From: Phyllobacterium sp. YR531
GTDB taxonomy: Bacteria; Pseudomonadota; Alphaproteobacteria; Rhizobiales; Rhizobiaceae
NCBI RefSeq assembly: GCF_000282595.1
Contig: NZ_AKIZ01000035.1
Span: forward strand, 1 to 64,000
Length of the DNA stretch: 64,000 nt
Reading direction: 5' to 3'
Below, piece by piece: positions 18,254-29,564 of the stretch (position 1 is its first letter; every line of letters starts with the position of its first letter). A model generated the notes under the pieces. The model did no database searches. It was not told the origin of the DNA and worked only from the letters and a program-made list of their open reading frames with translations. Position numbers and translations under genes: made by a program.

Positions 18254-19450
18254 TTAGTTTCCCTTCACAGCCTTGACGATTTTCTGCGCCGCATCATCCA
18301 GATCGTCGGCGGAGACGACATTCAGACCACTTTCATTGATGATCTTCTTGCCGAGTTCAGCATTGGTACCTTCAAGACGTACGACCAGCGGAACCTTGAG
18401 ACCAACTTCCTTGACCGCAGCGATCACGCCTTCAGCGATGATGTCGCATTTCATGATGCCGCCGAAGATATTGATCAGGATGCCCTTAACCGCCGGATCG
18501 GCAGTGATGATCTTGAATGCTGCTGTTACCTTCTCCTTGCTGGCGCCACCGCCAACGTCGAGGAAGTTTGCTGGCTCCGCACCATAGAGCTTGATGATGT
18601 CCATGGTTGCCATGGCAAGACCGGCACCATTGACCATGCAGCCAATATTGCCATCGAGAGCAACATAAGCGAGGTCGTACTTGGATGCCTCGATTTCCTT
18701 CTCGTCTTCTTCAGTGGTGTCGCGCAGCTCGACCACATCCGCATGACGGAACAGAGCATTGCCATCGAACGAAACCTTGGCATCGAGAACGCGCAGACGG
18801 CCATCTTTCATTACGATCAGCGGGTTCACTTCGAGTAGGCTCATGTCCTTCTCGGTGAAGGCCTTGTAAAGGATCGGGAAAAGCTTCTCGCCATCAGCGC
18901 GCGCTTCGCCGGTCAGGCCATAGGCATCGCTGATCTTGGCGATATCATCTGCCGTCACGCCCTTTTCAGGATCGATGGCAACAGTAATGATCTTTTCTGG
19001 CGTATCATGGGCAACGGCTTCAATGTCCATGCCGCCTTCAGTGGAAACCACGAATGCAGGACGGCCAACAGCGCGATCAACCAGAATCGACAGATAAAGT
19101 TCGCGGTCAATATCAGCGCCATCTTCGATGTAGAGGCGGTTGACCTGCTTGCCTGCCGGGCCGGTCTGCTTGGTGACGAGGGTGTTGCCGAGCATTTCCT
19201 TGGCATTGGCAACAACTTCCTCGACGGACCTTGAAAGGCGTACACCGCCTTTGGCATCCGGACCGAGTTCCTTGAACTTGCCCTTGCCGCGCCCGCCAGC
19301 ATGAATCTGGCTCTTCACCACATAAAGCGGACCGGGCAGCGTCTTCGCCCATTCTTCCGCCTGTTCGACGGAGTAAACGGCAACGCCGTTGGCGATCGGT
19401 GCACCGAAAGTGTGCAGCAGACGCTTGGCCTGATATTCATGAATGTTCAT
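18254..19450 (-). CDS. sucC: Succinyl-CoA synthetase beta subunit
   Basis: ATP-grasp subunit that binds nucleotide and succinate. 398 residues, standard length, beginning [19 protein letters not shown]. The ATP-grasp elements [18 protein letters not shown] and [15 protein letters not shown], and the succinate-side [15 protein letters not shown], are present. It lies between mdh and sucD in the mdh-sucC-sucD-odhA order familiar from Rhizobiales. Confidence 0.97.
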   Translation of the reverse strand: MNIHEYQAKRLLHTFGAPIANGVAVYSVEQAEEWAKTLPGPLYVVKSQIHAGGRGKGKFKELGPDAKGGVRLSRSVEEVVANAKEMLGNTLVTKQTGPAGKQVNRLYIEDGADIDRELYLSILVDRAVGRPAFVVSTEGGMDIEAVAHDTPEKIITVAIDPEKGVTADDIAKISDAYGLTGEARADGEKLFPILYKAFTEKDMSLLEVNPLIVMKDGRLRVLDAKVSFDGNALFRHADVVELRDTTEEDEKEIEASKYDLAYVALDGNIGCMVNGAGLAMATMDIIKLYGAEPANFLDVGGGASKEKVTAAFKIITADPAVKGILINIFGGIMKCDIIAEGVIAAVKEVGLKVPLVVRLEGTNAELGKKIINESGLNVVSADDLDDAAQKIVKAVKGN

Positions 19451-19520
19451 ATGGTATTTCCTCTACGAATAATCCTGAGCCGTAGCCCAGGATCGTTTCA
19501 GAATTGTTTCGTGAGCCGAA

Positions 19521-20903
<1,383 letters not shown>

Positions 20904-21512
20904 ATGGACACTCTTTTAGGTTTTGTATCAGCGCTTGCCGCTGTGGTCGGAATTCCCCTCAGTGTTTATTTTTACAGAAAAGAAACAGCGAAAGCTGCCT
21001 TACGTGACGTAGAGCTTGTGGCGCGTGAACGCGACGCTGCCGCTCGCGCATTGCTTGTTGCGCTCAATGATCAAAAAATTGCATCGCAGGCACAGAAGAT
21101 AGCAATTGAATTCGTGGGACGTGGAATAAAAGAAAATTCGGTATGGCATGCACACGAAGATGCTCACATTGCTCTCAAAAATTTGAGCTTCACGCTGCAG
21201 AAAACGATCCTGTCGAAGAAACCAAACTTCAAAGAAAGCTTGTGGAAAGAGCTGGATAAAGACCCAAGGAGTTTTCGCGTCTTTCATGCATACGCAGAAA
21301 TGATCAATGAACTGATCAAGCAACCATTTGATAATATCGATACATTGGCGAAATACGATCTGGCAAACCATAGATCAATAGTACTCTATCAATCTGCATA
21401 TGCGTTACTAACCAATCGTACGCACAAATTATCATCCGAGAATGCCAAGTTGAAATACAAGGACTTGGGTGGACGAGAATGGGAAACGAGCATCAATGCC
21501 CCGACAAAATAG
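20904..21512 (+). CDS. Orphan membrane-anchored protein, unknown family
   Basis: 202 residues. One hydrophobic segment at about 4-24 (LLGFVSALAAVVGIPLSVYFY) is followed by a charged helical stretch that may be a short coiled coil (about 28-70), then a largely helical, Lys-rich remainder with many Asn. The plan is a membrane-anchored cytoplasmic protein. No motif identifies it. Its codon use is A/T-rich compared with mdh and the DUF3422 gene, it has no strong ribosome binding site, and it stands alone between housekeeping genes, which suggests horizontal acquisition. No defence or toxin partner is adjacent. Confidence 0.65.
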   Translation: MDTLLGFVSALAAVVGIPLSVYFYRKETAKAALRDVELVARERDAAARALLVALNDQKIASQAQKIAIEFVGRGIKENSVWHAHEDAHIALKNLSFTLQKTILSKKPNFKESLWKELDKDPRSFRVFHAYAEMINELIKQPFDNIDTLAKYDLANHRSIVLYQSAYALLTNRTHKLSSENAKLKYKDLGGREWETSINAPTK

Positions 21513-21737
21513 GAATCATCTCCGTCCGTGAGTCATTGGCTGGAAGCGATATTTCATTGAAGGTAATTTGTTGGCGCTGGCGACCAATATTTGTCGCGTA
21601 AGGCCACACCACAATACATAACACCTTGATAGAATGGCAGTGCAAGAGGCTGGATCAAGTGAAGCTGCGTCAAAGCGCTGTTTTCCTTTTACCGTATGCC
21701 TTGCTATCGATGAAAAACAGCATTCGAGGGGATATCG

Positions 21738-23015
21738 ATGCCGCAGGGGACATTTGCATTTCCAACTGCCGTCAACCGGACGCAAGCGCTCGGCGAAATC
21801 CATGCACGCCCCTATGTTTTGGTGCCCTCACCCCGTGTAATCTTTCAGCTGGCCTTCATGACGGATGGTGGCTCCGGCGTTGACCATGCCGTACTTTCAG
21901 AAATTTCGCGTGCAAGGGGAATGGCTCCACCCGCCCGCGATGCCAACCATCACGCCATTCCTTGGGGTCAAGGAACCTTGCGCTGGGAGCGGCATACCGA
22001 GTTCTCAACCTATTTCTGGGATGGACCTTTGCCGAAACAATTTGGCGGTGAGGTTCCTGTACATCCCTTTGGTGACGGCTTTTCTCCGCCCGGAACGTTG
22101 ATTTCCGGTATTCGGCTGGAGATACGGTCGGAATCGACCGAAACGCAGGCTGCCATCGCCGTGTTCGACCCTACCAGCCTTTGTCATAGTGAAGTGAAGA
22201 ACGGGCAAGCGGCTATTCTTACCGACTTTCGCCAGAATGGTGACGGGTTGACCCAAATTCTCGTGATTGATCGCGGAATGACAAATGCCGGCACCGGCGC
22301 GTTGGTGCAGCGGTTACTCGACATCGAAACCTATCGCACGCTCGCCATGCTCGGCCTGCCACTGGCCCAATCGCTGTCTCCCGAGATGCGCCGTATTGAA
22401 GATGGCCTGACTGCGGTCACCTTGAAAATGAAATCCAATGCGCGTGAACATGCGGATGCGATGTTGGAAGAGATAACCCGCCTTGCGGCCGGACTGGAAG
22501 CAAATGCAGCCTCAACACTTTATCGGTTTGGTGCAAGCAGAGCCTATTACGGCATTGTGCAGGAACGCATTCGCACCCTCGCGGAAACTGCTGTGCCCGG
22601 GTATGAGACGCTTGGCTTCTTTCTGGAACGCCGCCTTGCACCTGCCATGCGCACCTGCCAATCAATAGAAGAACGACAGGCCAACCTTTCCCGAAAATTG
22701 GCAAGAGCAACGGCGCTTTTAAGAAGTTGGATCGACGTTGCACTGGAGCGCCAGAACAGTGCGCTGCTTCTATCGATGGATCGACGTGCCAAGTTGCAGC
22801 TGCGCCTTCAGCAAACGGTTGAAGGCCTTTCGGTTGCAGCAATTTCCTATTATGTCGTTGGTCTTTTCGGCTATCTGGCGAAGGCGCTCGAAAAACTGGG
22901 GTTCCCGGTCGAGTCAAACATGCTGACAGGCCTGTTCGTTCCCGTGGCCGTGCTTTCAATCTGGTTCGTGGTACGTTCGATCCGTAAGCGGCACGAAGAA
23001 GAAGATCGCGCCTGA
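21738..23015 (+). CDS. DUF3422 family membrane protein
   Basis: 425-residue conserved proteobacterial protein. The N-terminus has the family pattern NRTQALGEIHARPY and the WERHTEFSTYFW segment. The middle is helical. Two hydrophobic segments near the C-terminus (GLSVAAISYYVVGLFGYLAKAL and MLTGLFVPVAVLSIWFVV) would anchor it in the inner membrane, ending in a basic RSIRKRHEEED tail. GAGGGG precedes ATG 21738. Function unknown. It converges with zapE, with a one-base gap. Confidence 0.9.
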   Translation: MPQGTFAFPTAVNRTQALGEIHARPYVLVPSPRVIFQLAFMTDGGSGVDHAVLSEISRARGMAPPARDANHHAIPWGQGTLRWERHTEFSTYFWDGPLPKQFGGEVPVHPFGDGFSPPGTLISGIRLEIRSESTETQAAIAVFDPTSLCHSEVKNGQAAILTDFRQNGDGLTQILVIDRGMTNAGTGALVQRLLDIETYRTLAMLGLPLAQSLSPEMRRIEDGLTAVTLKMKSNAREHADAMLEEITRLAAGLEANAASTLYRFGASRAYYGIVQERIRTLAETAVPGYETLGFFLERRLAPAMRTCQSIEERQANLSRKLARATALLRSWIDVALERQNSALLLSMDRRAKLQLRLQQTVEGLSVAAISYYVVGLFGYLAKALEKLGFPVESNMLTGLFVPVAVLSIWFVVRSIRKRHEEEDRA

Positions 23016-23016
23016 G

Positions 23017-24189
23017 CTAGGCAACTCCGGGTGCGCGGCTTGCATCTGCCGTTTCCAGATACTCTTCACTCTGCATCTCGAACAGACGCGATGCGGTGCG
23101 GTCAAATTCGAAGGCTTCCGTTCCCCGGGTAGCGACATAAAGCTTATCGGGTGGAGCCGCGGCTGAGATCACCACATGCACATGGTGATGGTAAAGAATG
23201 TCAATCAGAATGATAAAGCGCTTTGCTTCGTTGCGCCGCGGGTGATCGAGAACAGGCACCTCGTCAATGAAAATTGTCTTGTAGCGTTGAATGATTGCTG
23301 TGTAATCGGCAGCACCAAGCGGCTTTGAACAAAGATCAGTGAAGGTAAAGCGCGCCACGTGGCGAGCAGCTTTGGGGATGACCACGGTACGGCCTTTGAC
23401 GGTCACGCTGTCCTGCACGACAGAGGCTCCATCCGTCGCGGCATGCCACGCCTGCTCCATCAGACGCGCATTCTCGTCATTTAATGGCGAGAGGTAGACC
23501 GGCATACGATTGAGCTTTTCAAGCCGGTAATCTGTCCTTGCATCCAGATTGACCACATCAACATGGGTTTTGAGAAGATCGATAAATGGCAGAAAAAGCT
23601 GACGATTAAGACCATCTCTATAGAGGTTGTCTGGCAAAACATTGGAGGTGGCAACAAGCACGACACCACGCTCAAACAGAGCGCGGAACAACCGCGACAA
23701 GATCATTGCATCGGCGATATCGGTAACAGTGAACTCGTCAAAGCACAGAACCCAGGATTGCTCCGCAAGGGCGTCAGCGACAGGCGGTATGGGATCGTCC
23801 TGCTTTGTTTCGCCATTCTTGAGCGCCTGACGATGCGCATTGATACGCTCGTGAACATCCGCCATGAAATCCAGAAAATGCGCCCGGCGCTTGCGTTTGA
23901 CCGGTACAAGCTCATGGAACATGTCCATCAGCATGGTTTTGCCACGCCCGACTTCGCCATACACATAGAGACCCTTCACGATCTCGTTGCGTGGTGATTT
24001 CCGGCTGAAGAGCCAGCCCAGAGCACTCGATTTTGTCGCAAGGCGTTTCGTCGCGACATCCCGGATAAGCCGGTCAAATCGTAACGCAAGCTGCTGCTGT
24101 GCGGGATCCGCATCAAGATCCCCGGCTTGAACGAGCGCCTGGTAGCGCTCGCTCACCGAAGGGAACACTTTCAGATTATCATGCGACAT
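23017..24189 (-). CDS. zapE: Cell division protein ZapE (AFG1-like ATPase)
   Basis: P-loop ATPase related to mitochondrial AFG1/LACE1; in E. coli ZapE joins the division ring late and acts on FtsZ. 390 residues. Walker A is GEVGRGKT (78-85) and Walker B is WVLCFDEFTVTD, followed by the sensor-like VVLVATSNVLPDNLY. This gene beside mdh/sucCD and omp19 is, as I recall, the arrangement in Brucella. Start MSHDNLKVFP is unambiguous. Confidence 0.93.
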   Translation of the reverse strand: MSHDNLKVFPSVSERYQALVQAGDLDADPAQQQLALRFDRLIRDVATKRLATKSSALGWLFSRKSPRNEIVKGLYVYGEVGRGKTMLMDMFHELVPVKRKRRAHFLDFMADVHERINAHRQALKNGETKQDDPIPPVADALAEQSWVLCFDEFTVTDIADAMILSRLFRALFERGVVLVATSNVLPDNLYRDGLNRQLFLPFIDLLKTHVDVVNLDARTDYRLEKLNRMPVYLSPLNDENARLMEQAWHAATDGASVVQDSVTVKGRTVVIPKAARHVARFTFTDLCSKPLGAADYTAIIQRYKTIFIDEVPVLDHPRRNEAKRFIILIDILYHHHVHVVISAAAPPDKLYVATRGTEAFEFDRTASRLFEMQSEEYLETADASRAPGVA

Positions 24190-24227
24190 GCGAAAAGCAG
24201 TCTCTTAAGGCAGCGCCTTGTTAATTA

Positions 24228-24767
24228 TCAGCGCGAGAGAGTGAGGTTCTGTCCACCGGAAGTCTGACCATCAAACTTCGATGCACCCGATGAATAAAGC
24301 CGCGCTACTGTGCCACCAGCTGCATCATACAGGGTAAGCTGCTTGCCGCTGACCGCCCAAGAGGAAAGCGTTGCAAGTTCACCCGGGCAACGGAGCGGGC
24401 CAGCACGATAACCTTGGCCGAACTTGGTCTGCGGTGTCGCAATCTTGCAGCTCTGGCCGCCCATATTGGCATTCCAGACACCGGCAACACTGCCAGCCGT
24501 AAGATCGGGCGCATTTTCCGGAGGCAATGAAGCGACTTGCGTATTGCCTTGCGTGCCCGGAGCAGCCGTGTTGGTCGTTGGCGCTGTAGGAAACTGGTTG
24601 CCACCGGGGGGCGGCAGCTGACTCTGGCTGACTGAGCCGGAAGGTGCCGCTTGCAACGGTGCTGGTGCCGAAGGACTGTCCATCGGATCCATCCGCGAAC
24701 TCTGGCATCCAGCCAACACCATGCCAACAGCGGCAACGGTCAGCAAATTGACCTTCAAAGTTCCCAT
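24228..24767 (-). CDS. omp19: Outer membrane lipoprotein Omp19 (protease-inhibitor fold)
   Basis: Strongly resembles Brucella Omp19, an immunogenic surface lipoprotein reported to inhibit host proteases. I start it at ATG 24767, which gives a lipoprotein signal with lipobox LAGC and lipidated C21; the longer open frame has no signal. A Pro/Gln/Thr-rich linker spans about 30-90. The C-terminal Inh-type beta-barrel domain carries AGVWNANMGGQSCKIATPQ, RAGPLRCPGELATL and YDAAGGTVARLYSS, with one disulfide expected between the two cysteines. 179 residues. It is a useful marker that this is a Brucella relative. Confidence 0.93.
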   Translation of the reverse strand: MGTLKVNLLTVAAVGMVLAGCQSSRMDPMDSPSAPAPLQAAPSGSVSQSQLPPPGGNQFPTAPTTNTAAPGTQGNTQVASLPPENAPDLTAGSVAGVWNANMGGQSCKIATPQTKFGQGYRAGPLRCPGELATLSSWAVSGKQLTLYDAAGGTVARLYSSGASKFDGQTSGGQNLTLSR

Positions 24768-25104
24768 AACGTCAGTTCTCCATCTGCATAATCTGATTCG
24801 GGGAATGCAAATCCATCCCGCATGATTAACCATGATACAATGGCATCTGGCCGAAATTCTCAACCCGGACTCCGAAAAAACCGCCGTTTCAATGGCGTTT
24901 CCCTTGGTAAACGGCCCCAAAAACTGACCAGACTTGCAATATCGCCACACCTTTGCGGACCAACCCTTTCGTCATGATCAACCCGCATTAACCAATTTAA
25001 GCATTTCAAGGTGAATAAAGTCTTATTATGTTCTGCCCACTCATGACGAAAATTTAACGCCGAGACCCATTGAACTTGGCGAAGCGGCGGCGTATTTCCT
25101 GACT
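24768..25104. other. Intergenic region between omp19 and a divergent SIP gene
   Basis: 337 bp carrying the divergent upstream regions of omp19 (minus) and the siderophore-interacting protein (plus). No ORF, repeat or convincing Fur/Irr-type operator is visible. The part near 24980-25060 is AT-rich, as expected of a promoter. Confidence 0.45.
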
Positions 25105-25911
25105 ATGTCAGTCATAAATAAAACTCCTCAAAGAATCCGCCACGAAATCCGTATCCGCGTTGTGGAAGTACAGGCCGTAAGACATTTGACGCCGCTCATG
25201 CTGCGCGTCACGCTTGCAGGCGACGACCTCGAAGGCTTCGTCAGTCCCGGCTATGGTGACCATATCAAGATATTGTTCTCCCCTTTGGGCGAAGATCTGA
25301 TCGTCCCCACCTTGGGCCCGAACGGCGTTATCTTTCCCGAAGACAGGCCCAAGCCGGAAATGCGCGATTACACGCCTCGCAATTATCACGCGGCAACCAA
25401 TACCCTCGATGTTGATTTTGTCCTGCACGGAGACGGCCCTGCATCCAGCTGGGCAGCGCAGGCAGCAGTTGGGCAAAAACTTGTCATTGGTGGCCCGCGC
25501 GGCTCGATGATCATTCCTGATGCTTTTGACTGGTATCTGCTGGCGGGCGATGAAACGGCGCTGCCTGCAATCGGCCGCCGATTGGAAGAATTGCCCGCTT
25601 CATCAAAGGTCGTTGCGGTGATCGAAGTAGCCGGCAAGGAAGAAGAGCAGACATTCGACGTGAAGGCGAATGCTGAAATCATCTGGGTCCATCGCAACGG
25701 TCTGGAGCCGGGCAACAACGATCTTCTGCTCCGCAAGCTCGAAACGCTCACACTGCCAGAAGGCGATTGTTACGCATTTGTCGCTGGGGAAAGCACTATT
25801 TCCAAAGCAATCCGCGGACATCTTGTTGAAAGACGCGGCCTCAATGATGAATGGATCAAGGCTTCCGGCTACTGGTTGCGCGGTGTTGCGGATGCTCACG
25901 AGCCTCACTAG
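25105..25911 (+). CDS. Siderophore-interacting FAD-binding protein (ViuB-like)
   Basis: Cytoplasmic flavin-dependent ferric-siderophore reductase of the SIP family, 268 residues. The FAD-binding motif is RDYTPRNY. The NAD(P)H side starts with LLAGDETALPAIGRRLEEL, and the family's C-terminal pattern FVAGESTISKAIRGHLVERRGL is intact. No siderophore transport genes are adjacent. Its stop is unusual: TAG is made of the TA target dinucleotide plus the first base of a MITE-like element. Without the insertion the stop would read TAA. Confidence 0.9.
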   Translation: MSVINKTPQRIRHEIRIRVVEVQAVRHLTPLMLRVTLAGDDLEGFVSPGYGDHIKILFSPLGEDLIVPTLGPNGVIFPEDRPKPEMRDYTPRNYHAATNTLDVDFVLHGDGPASSWAAQAAVGQKLVIGGPRGSMIIPDAFDWYLLAGDETALPAIGRRLEELPASSKVVAVIEVAGKEEEQTFDVKANAEIIWVHRNGLEPGNNDLLLRKLETLTLPEGDCYAFVAGESTISKAIRGHLVERRGLNDEWIKASGYWLRGVADAHEPH

Positions 25912-26176
25912 GGTCAGGACCCATTAATCTGATCGAAATGGCGTCTGAAACGGCAAGAAGATGCGAGGAGAAGCGCGGAGGGCGGGGTCTTCCCCCCGGC
26001 CAAGCGGTTCGACACTGCAGCTTGCAGCCGTTTCGGCGTCCAAAGGATAAGGTCTTTTCGCCCGTCCAGTTTGTCGCAAAGTCTCGACAATGAACCACAT
26101 TGCCTTCGCCTTTGCTCCTCCTGGACAAACGAAAAGCCTCATACCATTGCGACCAGATTAATGAGTCCTGACCCTA
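25909..26176. mobile_element. MITE-like element with 25-bp terminal inverted repeats and TA duplication
   Basis: The ends 25911-25935 and 26150-26174 are inverted repeats matching at 23 of 25 positions and beginning GGGTCAGGAC. TA flanks the element on both sides (25909-25910 and 26175-26176), the signature of IS630/Tc1-mariner-type insertion. The 264-bp body has no transposase gene and no supported ORF, so it would need a transposase supplied elsewhere. It sits exactly at the stop codon of the siderophore-interacting protein gene. Confidence 0.75.
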
Positions 26177-26242
26177 AGCCTTCAAGCGTTGCCGGGGTTG
26201 AATGGCTAGGTTAGGCTGAATGTCGATCTTGAAGGAGCATCC

Positions 26243-27259
26243 ATGTCCCAGCTAGTAAATACCCGCATCGTTTTGGCCTCACGCCCGGAAGGTCGGGTGA
26301 AAGCGGATAATTTCCGGGTGGAACAGGCAGAAATCCCGATTGCCGGTGACGGCGAAATACTGCTCAGAATTCTTTACCTATCGCTCGACCCCTATATGCG
26401 CGGCCGAATGGATGATGCGAAGTCCTATGCGGCGCCGGTTGCCATCAATGCTGTGATGGAAGGCGGCACTGTTGCAGAAGTCATCGAGAGCAGAAACCCT
26501 GCCTATCGCGTGGGCGACATAGTGCTCTCGCATTCCGGCTGGCAAAGTTATGCACTGTCCGATGGCAACGGTCTGCGCAAGCTCGATCCCGAAATCGCGC
26601 CACTTTCAACAGCTGTCGGTGTTCTCGGCATGCCGGGTTTCACCGCTTATACGGGGCTTCTCACAATCGGTCAGCCCAAGCCCGGCGAAACTGTTGTCGT
26701 AGCAGCAGCCAGCGGCCCTGTTGGCTCCGCAGTTGGTCAGATCGCCAGGATAAAAGGAGCCAGGGCCGTAGGAATCGCTGGCGGGCAGGACAAATGCGCT
26801 TTCATCAAGAATGAACTCGGATTCGATGCAGCCATCGACCACCGCGCACCGGATTTTGCTGAACTGTTGAAACAGGCTTGTCCTGACGGCATTGACGTCT
26901 ATTTCGAGAATGTCGGCGGCGCTGTCTGGGACGCCGTCTTTCCGCTGCTCAATACATATGCGCGGGTACCCGTCTGCGGGCTGATCGCGCAATATGATGG
27001 CCTCGACACATCCGGCAAGGACCGTTTGCCCTATGTCATGCGGGATGTCCTGAAAAAGAGCCTGCTGATACGTGGCTTTATTCAACGTGAATTCGTGGAT
27101 CAGCGCCCTGCCTTTGCACAGGCCATGGCAGGATGGCTCCGAAGCGGCGAAGTCAAGTATCGCGAAGACATTGTTGATGGCCTTGCCAATGCACCGCAAG
27201 CCTTTATGGGGCTGCTTCAGGGACATAATTTCGGAAAACTGGTCGTCCGTGTAGCATGA
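26243..27259 (+). CDS. Zinc-free NADP-dependent oxidoreductase (MDR, CurA/PTGR-like)
   Basis: 338-residue medium-chain reductase without zinc-ligand cysteines. The N-terminal catalytic domain has the SLDPYMRGRM motif typical of the leukotriene B4 dehydrogenase/CurA group. The Rossmann fold has AAASGPVGSAVGQIAR and then VYFENVGGAVWDAV. Such enzymes reduce the C=C bond of alpha,beta-unsaturated carbonyls, probably in detoxification; the true substrate is unknown. GAAGGAG precedes ATG 26243. It stands alone between the MITE-like element and dapF. Confidence 0.9.
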   Translation: MSQLVNTRIVLASRPEGRVKADNFRVEQAEIPIAGDGEILLRILYLSLDPYMRGRMDDAKSYAAPVAINAVMEGGTVAEVIESRNPAYRVGDIVLSHSGWQSYALSDGNGLRKLDPEIAPLSTAVGVLGMPGFTAYTGLLTIGQPKPGETVVVAAASGPVGSAVGQIARIKGARAVGIAGGQDKCAFIKNELGFDAAIDHRAPDFAELLKQACPDGIDVYFENVGGAVWDAVFPLLNTYARVPVCGLIAQYDGLDTSGKDRLPYVMRDVLKKSLLIRGFIQREFVDQRPAFAQAMAGWLRSGEVKYREDIVDGLANAPQAFMGLLQGHNFGKLVVRVA

Positions 27260-27364
27260 TCGCCAAATGATACGCGTTGCGAATGCTTGCCGGGACTGGC
27301 AATTCTTCACCTTTTCCGCCATATAGGCGCGATAGACAACAATCCGATGCAGGAACTTGACGGC

Positions 27365-28252
27365 ATGACAACGCGCGCACCCTTCGCGAAGATGAACGGG
27401 CTCGGTAACGAAATCATCGTTGCCGACATGCGCGGTCGTGCGGACAGAATTACCCCGGAAGCAGCAATTGCACTTGATCGCGATCCGGCAACCAAGTTCG
27501 ATCAGATCATGGCCATCCATTCACCCCGCAATGATGGCACTGACGCCTATGTTGAGATCATCAATTCGGATGGCAGTCAGGCTCAGACCTGCGGCAATGG
27601 TATGCGCTGTGTCGTGCAGGCTCTTAGCGCCCAATCCGGCAAGCGCGAATTTACCTTCGAGACAATTGCCGGAATCCTGACAGCCAAAGAGCATCCCGAT
27701 GGCCAGATATCCGTCGATATGGGTAGGCCCCATTTCGGCTGGCAGGAAATACCGCTTTCCGAACCTTTCCACGACACGCGAAAGATCGAACTGCAAATCG
27801 GACCGATAGACGCGCCGGTTCTGCATTCTCCTTCTGTCGTCAGCATGGGCAATCCCCACGCGATTTTCTGGGTCGATCAGGATGTCTGGACCTATGATCT
27901 GGAGCGTTTCGGGCCAATGCTCGAAAACCATCCCATGTTTCCGGAACGGGCTAATATCTCGATCGCACATGTGACGAGCCGCAATGCGATCACGCTTCGG
28001 ACCTGGGAACGTGGTGCAGGACTTACCCGCGCATGCGGTTCTGCTGCGTGCGCTGCAGGTGTGTCTGCTGCACGCACCGGCAGGACGGAGCGAGCTGTCA
28101 CGGTTACGGTTCCCGGTGGTCCGCTGATCATTGAGTGGCTGGAAGACGATCATGTATTGATGACCGGACCGGCCGAGTGGGAGTTTTCAGGTAATCTCGA
28201 TCCTGAAAATGGCAGCTGGGCACGCGATGAAGACGCACAGGGAGCAGCCTGA
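27365..28252 (+). CDS. dapF: Diaminopimelate epimerase
   Basis: Converts LL- to meso-diaminopimelate for lysine and peptidoglycan. ATG 27365 is used (AGGAA upstream), because [17 protein letters not shown] is the expected N-terminus; the open frame extends 26 codons further without homology. The two catalytic cysteines are C76 (QTCGNGMRC) and C224 (TRACGSAAC). 295 residues. Its TGA overlaps the mtaB ATG by one base, the first link in dapF-mtaB-ftsY-ispZ. Confidence 0.96.
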   Translation: MTTRAPFAKMNGLGNEIIVADMRGRADRITPEAAIALDRDPATKFDQIMAIHSPRNDGTDAYVEIINSDGSQAQTCGNGMRCVVQALSAQSGKREFTFETIAGILTAKEHPDGQISVDMGRPHFGWQEIPLSEPFHDTRKIELQIGPIDAPVLHSPSVVSMGNPHAIFWVDQDVWTYDLERFGPMLENHPMFPERANISIAHVTSRNAITLRTWERGAGLTRACGSAACAAGVSAARTGRTERAVTVTVPGGPLIIEWLEDDHVLMTGPAEWEFSGNLDPENGSWARDEDAQGAA

Positions 28253-29547
28253 TGGCTGTGGATGTCGTCACCTTTGGCTGCCGCCTCAATACCTATGAAT
28301 CCGAGGTGATGAAGCGCGAGGCTGACGCTGCCGGTCTTGGCACGCTGGAAAATGGTGCGATTATTTTCAACACCTGCGCTGTAACCAGTGAAGCGGTGAG
28401 GCAGGCGCGGCAGGCAATCCGCAAGGCGCGGCGCGATAATCCCGAAGCCCGTATTATTGTGACCGGTTGCGCTGCCCAGACAGGTGCAGATGATTTTGCT
28501 GCCATGGACGAGGTCGACCTTGTTTTGGGCAATGAGGAAAAACTCAAGTCCAATTCCTATCGCATGCTGCCGGATTTCGGCGTCAACCAGTTTGAAAAAG
28601 TACGCGTCAACGACATCATGGAAGTGCGCGAGACCGCTTCGCATATGGTTGATGCCATTGAAGGGCGTGCGCGGGCTTTCGTGCAGGTGCAAAATGGTTG
28701 CGACCATCGCTGCACTTTCTGCATCATCCCCTACGGCCGCGGCAATTCCCGCTCGGTGCCGATGGGCGGCGTTGTGGAGCAGGTCAAGCGGCTTGTCGGC
28801 AATGGGTATCACGAGGTGGTGCTAACAGGGGTCGACATGACCAGCTACGGACCGGATCTTCCCGGGAATCTGCGGCTCGGCAAATTGGTCAAGACAGTGC
28901 TCCGGGAAGTGCCGGACCTGCAGCGCCTGCGCCTGTCATCCATTGATTCCATTGAAGCCGATGAGGATTTGATGGAGGCGCTGGCGACAGAAAGCCGCTT
29001 GATGCCGCATCTGCATCTCTCGCTTCAATCCGGCGACAACATGATCCTTAAACGCATGAAGCGTCGTCATTCACGCGAAAACTCAATCGAGTTCTGTGCG
29101 ACTGTGCGGAGCATCCGCCCCGATATCGTATTCGGTGCCGATATTATTGCCGGATTTCCGACAGAAACCGATGAAATGTTCGAGAATTCGATACGGATTG
29201 TCGACGAATGCGGCCTGACAAACCTTCATGTTTTTCCATTCAGTCCGCGTGAGGGAACACCCGCCGCGCGCATGCCACAAATGAACCGCAGGATTATCAA
29301 GGATCGCGCTGCCCGGCTAAGGTCTGCGGGTGATGTGGCTTATGAAAACCACTTGCGCAGTCTTGTTGGCACACGGCAGAAAATTCTCATCGAGCACGAC
29401 GGTATTGGCCGCACAGAAGGCTTCACGCTTGTGGGCGTTGATGCCGGTGCGGCAGGAACGATCATTGAGCGCAACATAACAGGGCATGACGGTGATAAAC
29501 TGTTGGCCAACGCCAGTGACAATGGCAGCAATCGCCACGCGGCATAA
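28252..29547 (+). CDS. mtaB: tRNA t6A37 methylthiotransferase MtaB
   Basis: Radical SAM enzyme that adds a methylthio group to t6A37 in tRNA. 431 residues. The N-terminal cluster uses C10, C42 and C73, and the radical SAM cluster C150, C154 and C157 (NGCDHRCTFCIIPYGRGNSRS). A C-terminal TRAM-like domain is visible after about residue 360. The motif set fits MtaB better than MiaB. Overlap with dapF indicates coupling. Confidence 0.93.
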   Translation: MAVDVVTFGCRLNTYESEVMKREADAAGLGTLENGAIIFNTCAVTSEAVRQARQAIRKARRDNPEARIIVTGCAAQTGADDFAAMDEVDLVLGNEEKLKSNSYRMLPDFGVNQFEKVRVNDIMEVRETASHMVDAIEGRARAFVQVQNGCDHRCTFCIIPYGRGNSRSVPMGGVVEQVKRLVGNGYHEVVLTGVDMTSYGPDLPGNLRLGKLVKTVLREVPDLQRLRLSSIDSIEADEDLMEALATESRLMPHLHLSLQSGDNMILKRMKRRHSRENSIEFCATVRSIRPDIVFGADIIAGFPTETDEMFENSIRIVDECGLTNLHVFPFSPREGTPAARMPQMNRRIIKDRAARLRSAGDVAYENHLRSLVGTRQKILIEHDGIGRTEGFTLVGVDAGAAGTIIERNITGHDGDKLLANASDNGSNRHAA

Positions 29548-29564
29548 AAAGTAAAGCAGCATTC

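Noticed and set aside
25856-26142. Small ORFs inside the MITE-like element
   Set aside because: No ribosome binding site, no homology and frames that run into the flanking gene; too short for a transposase.
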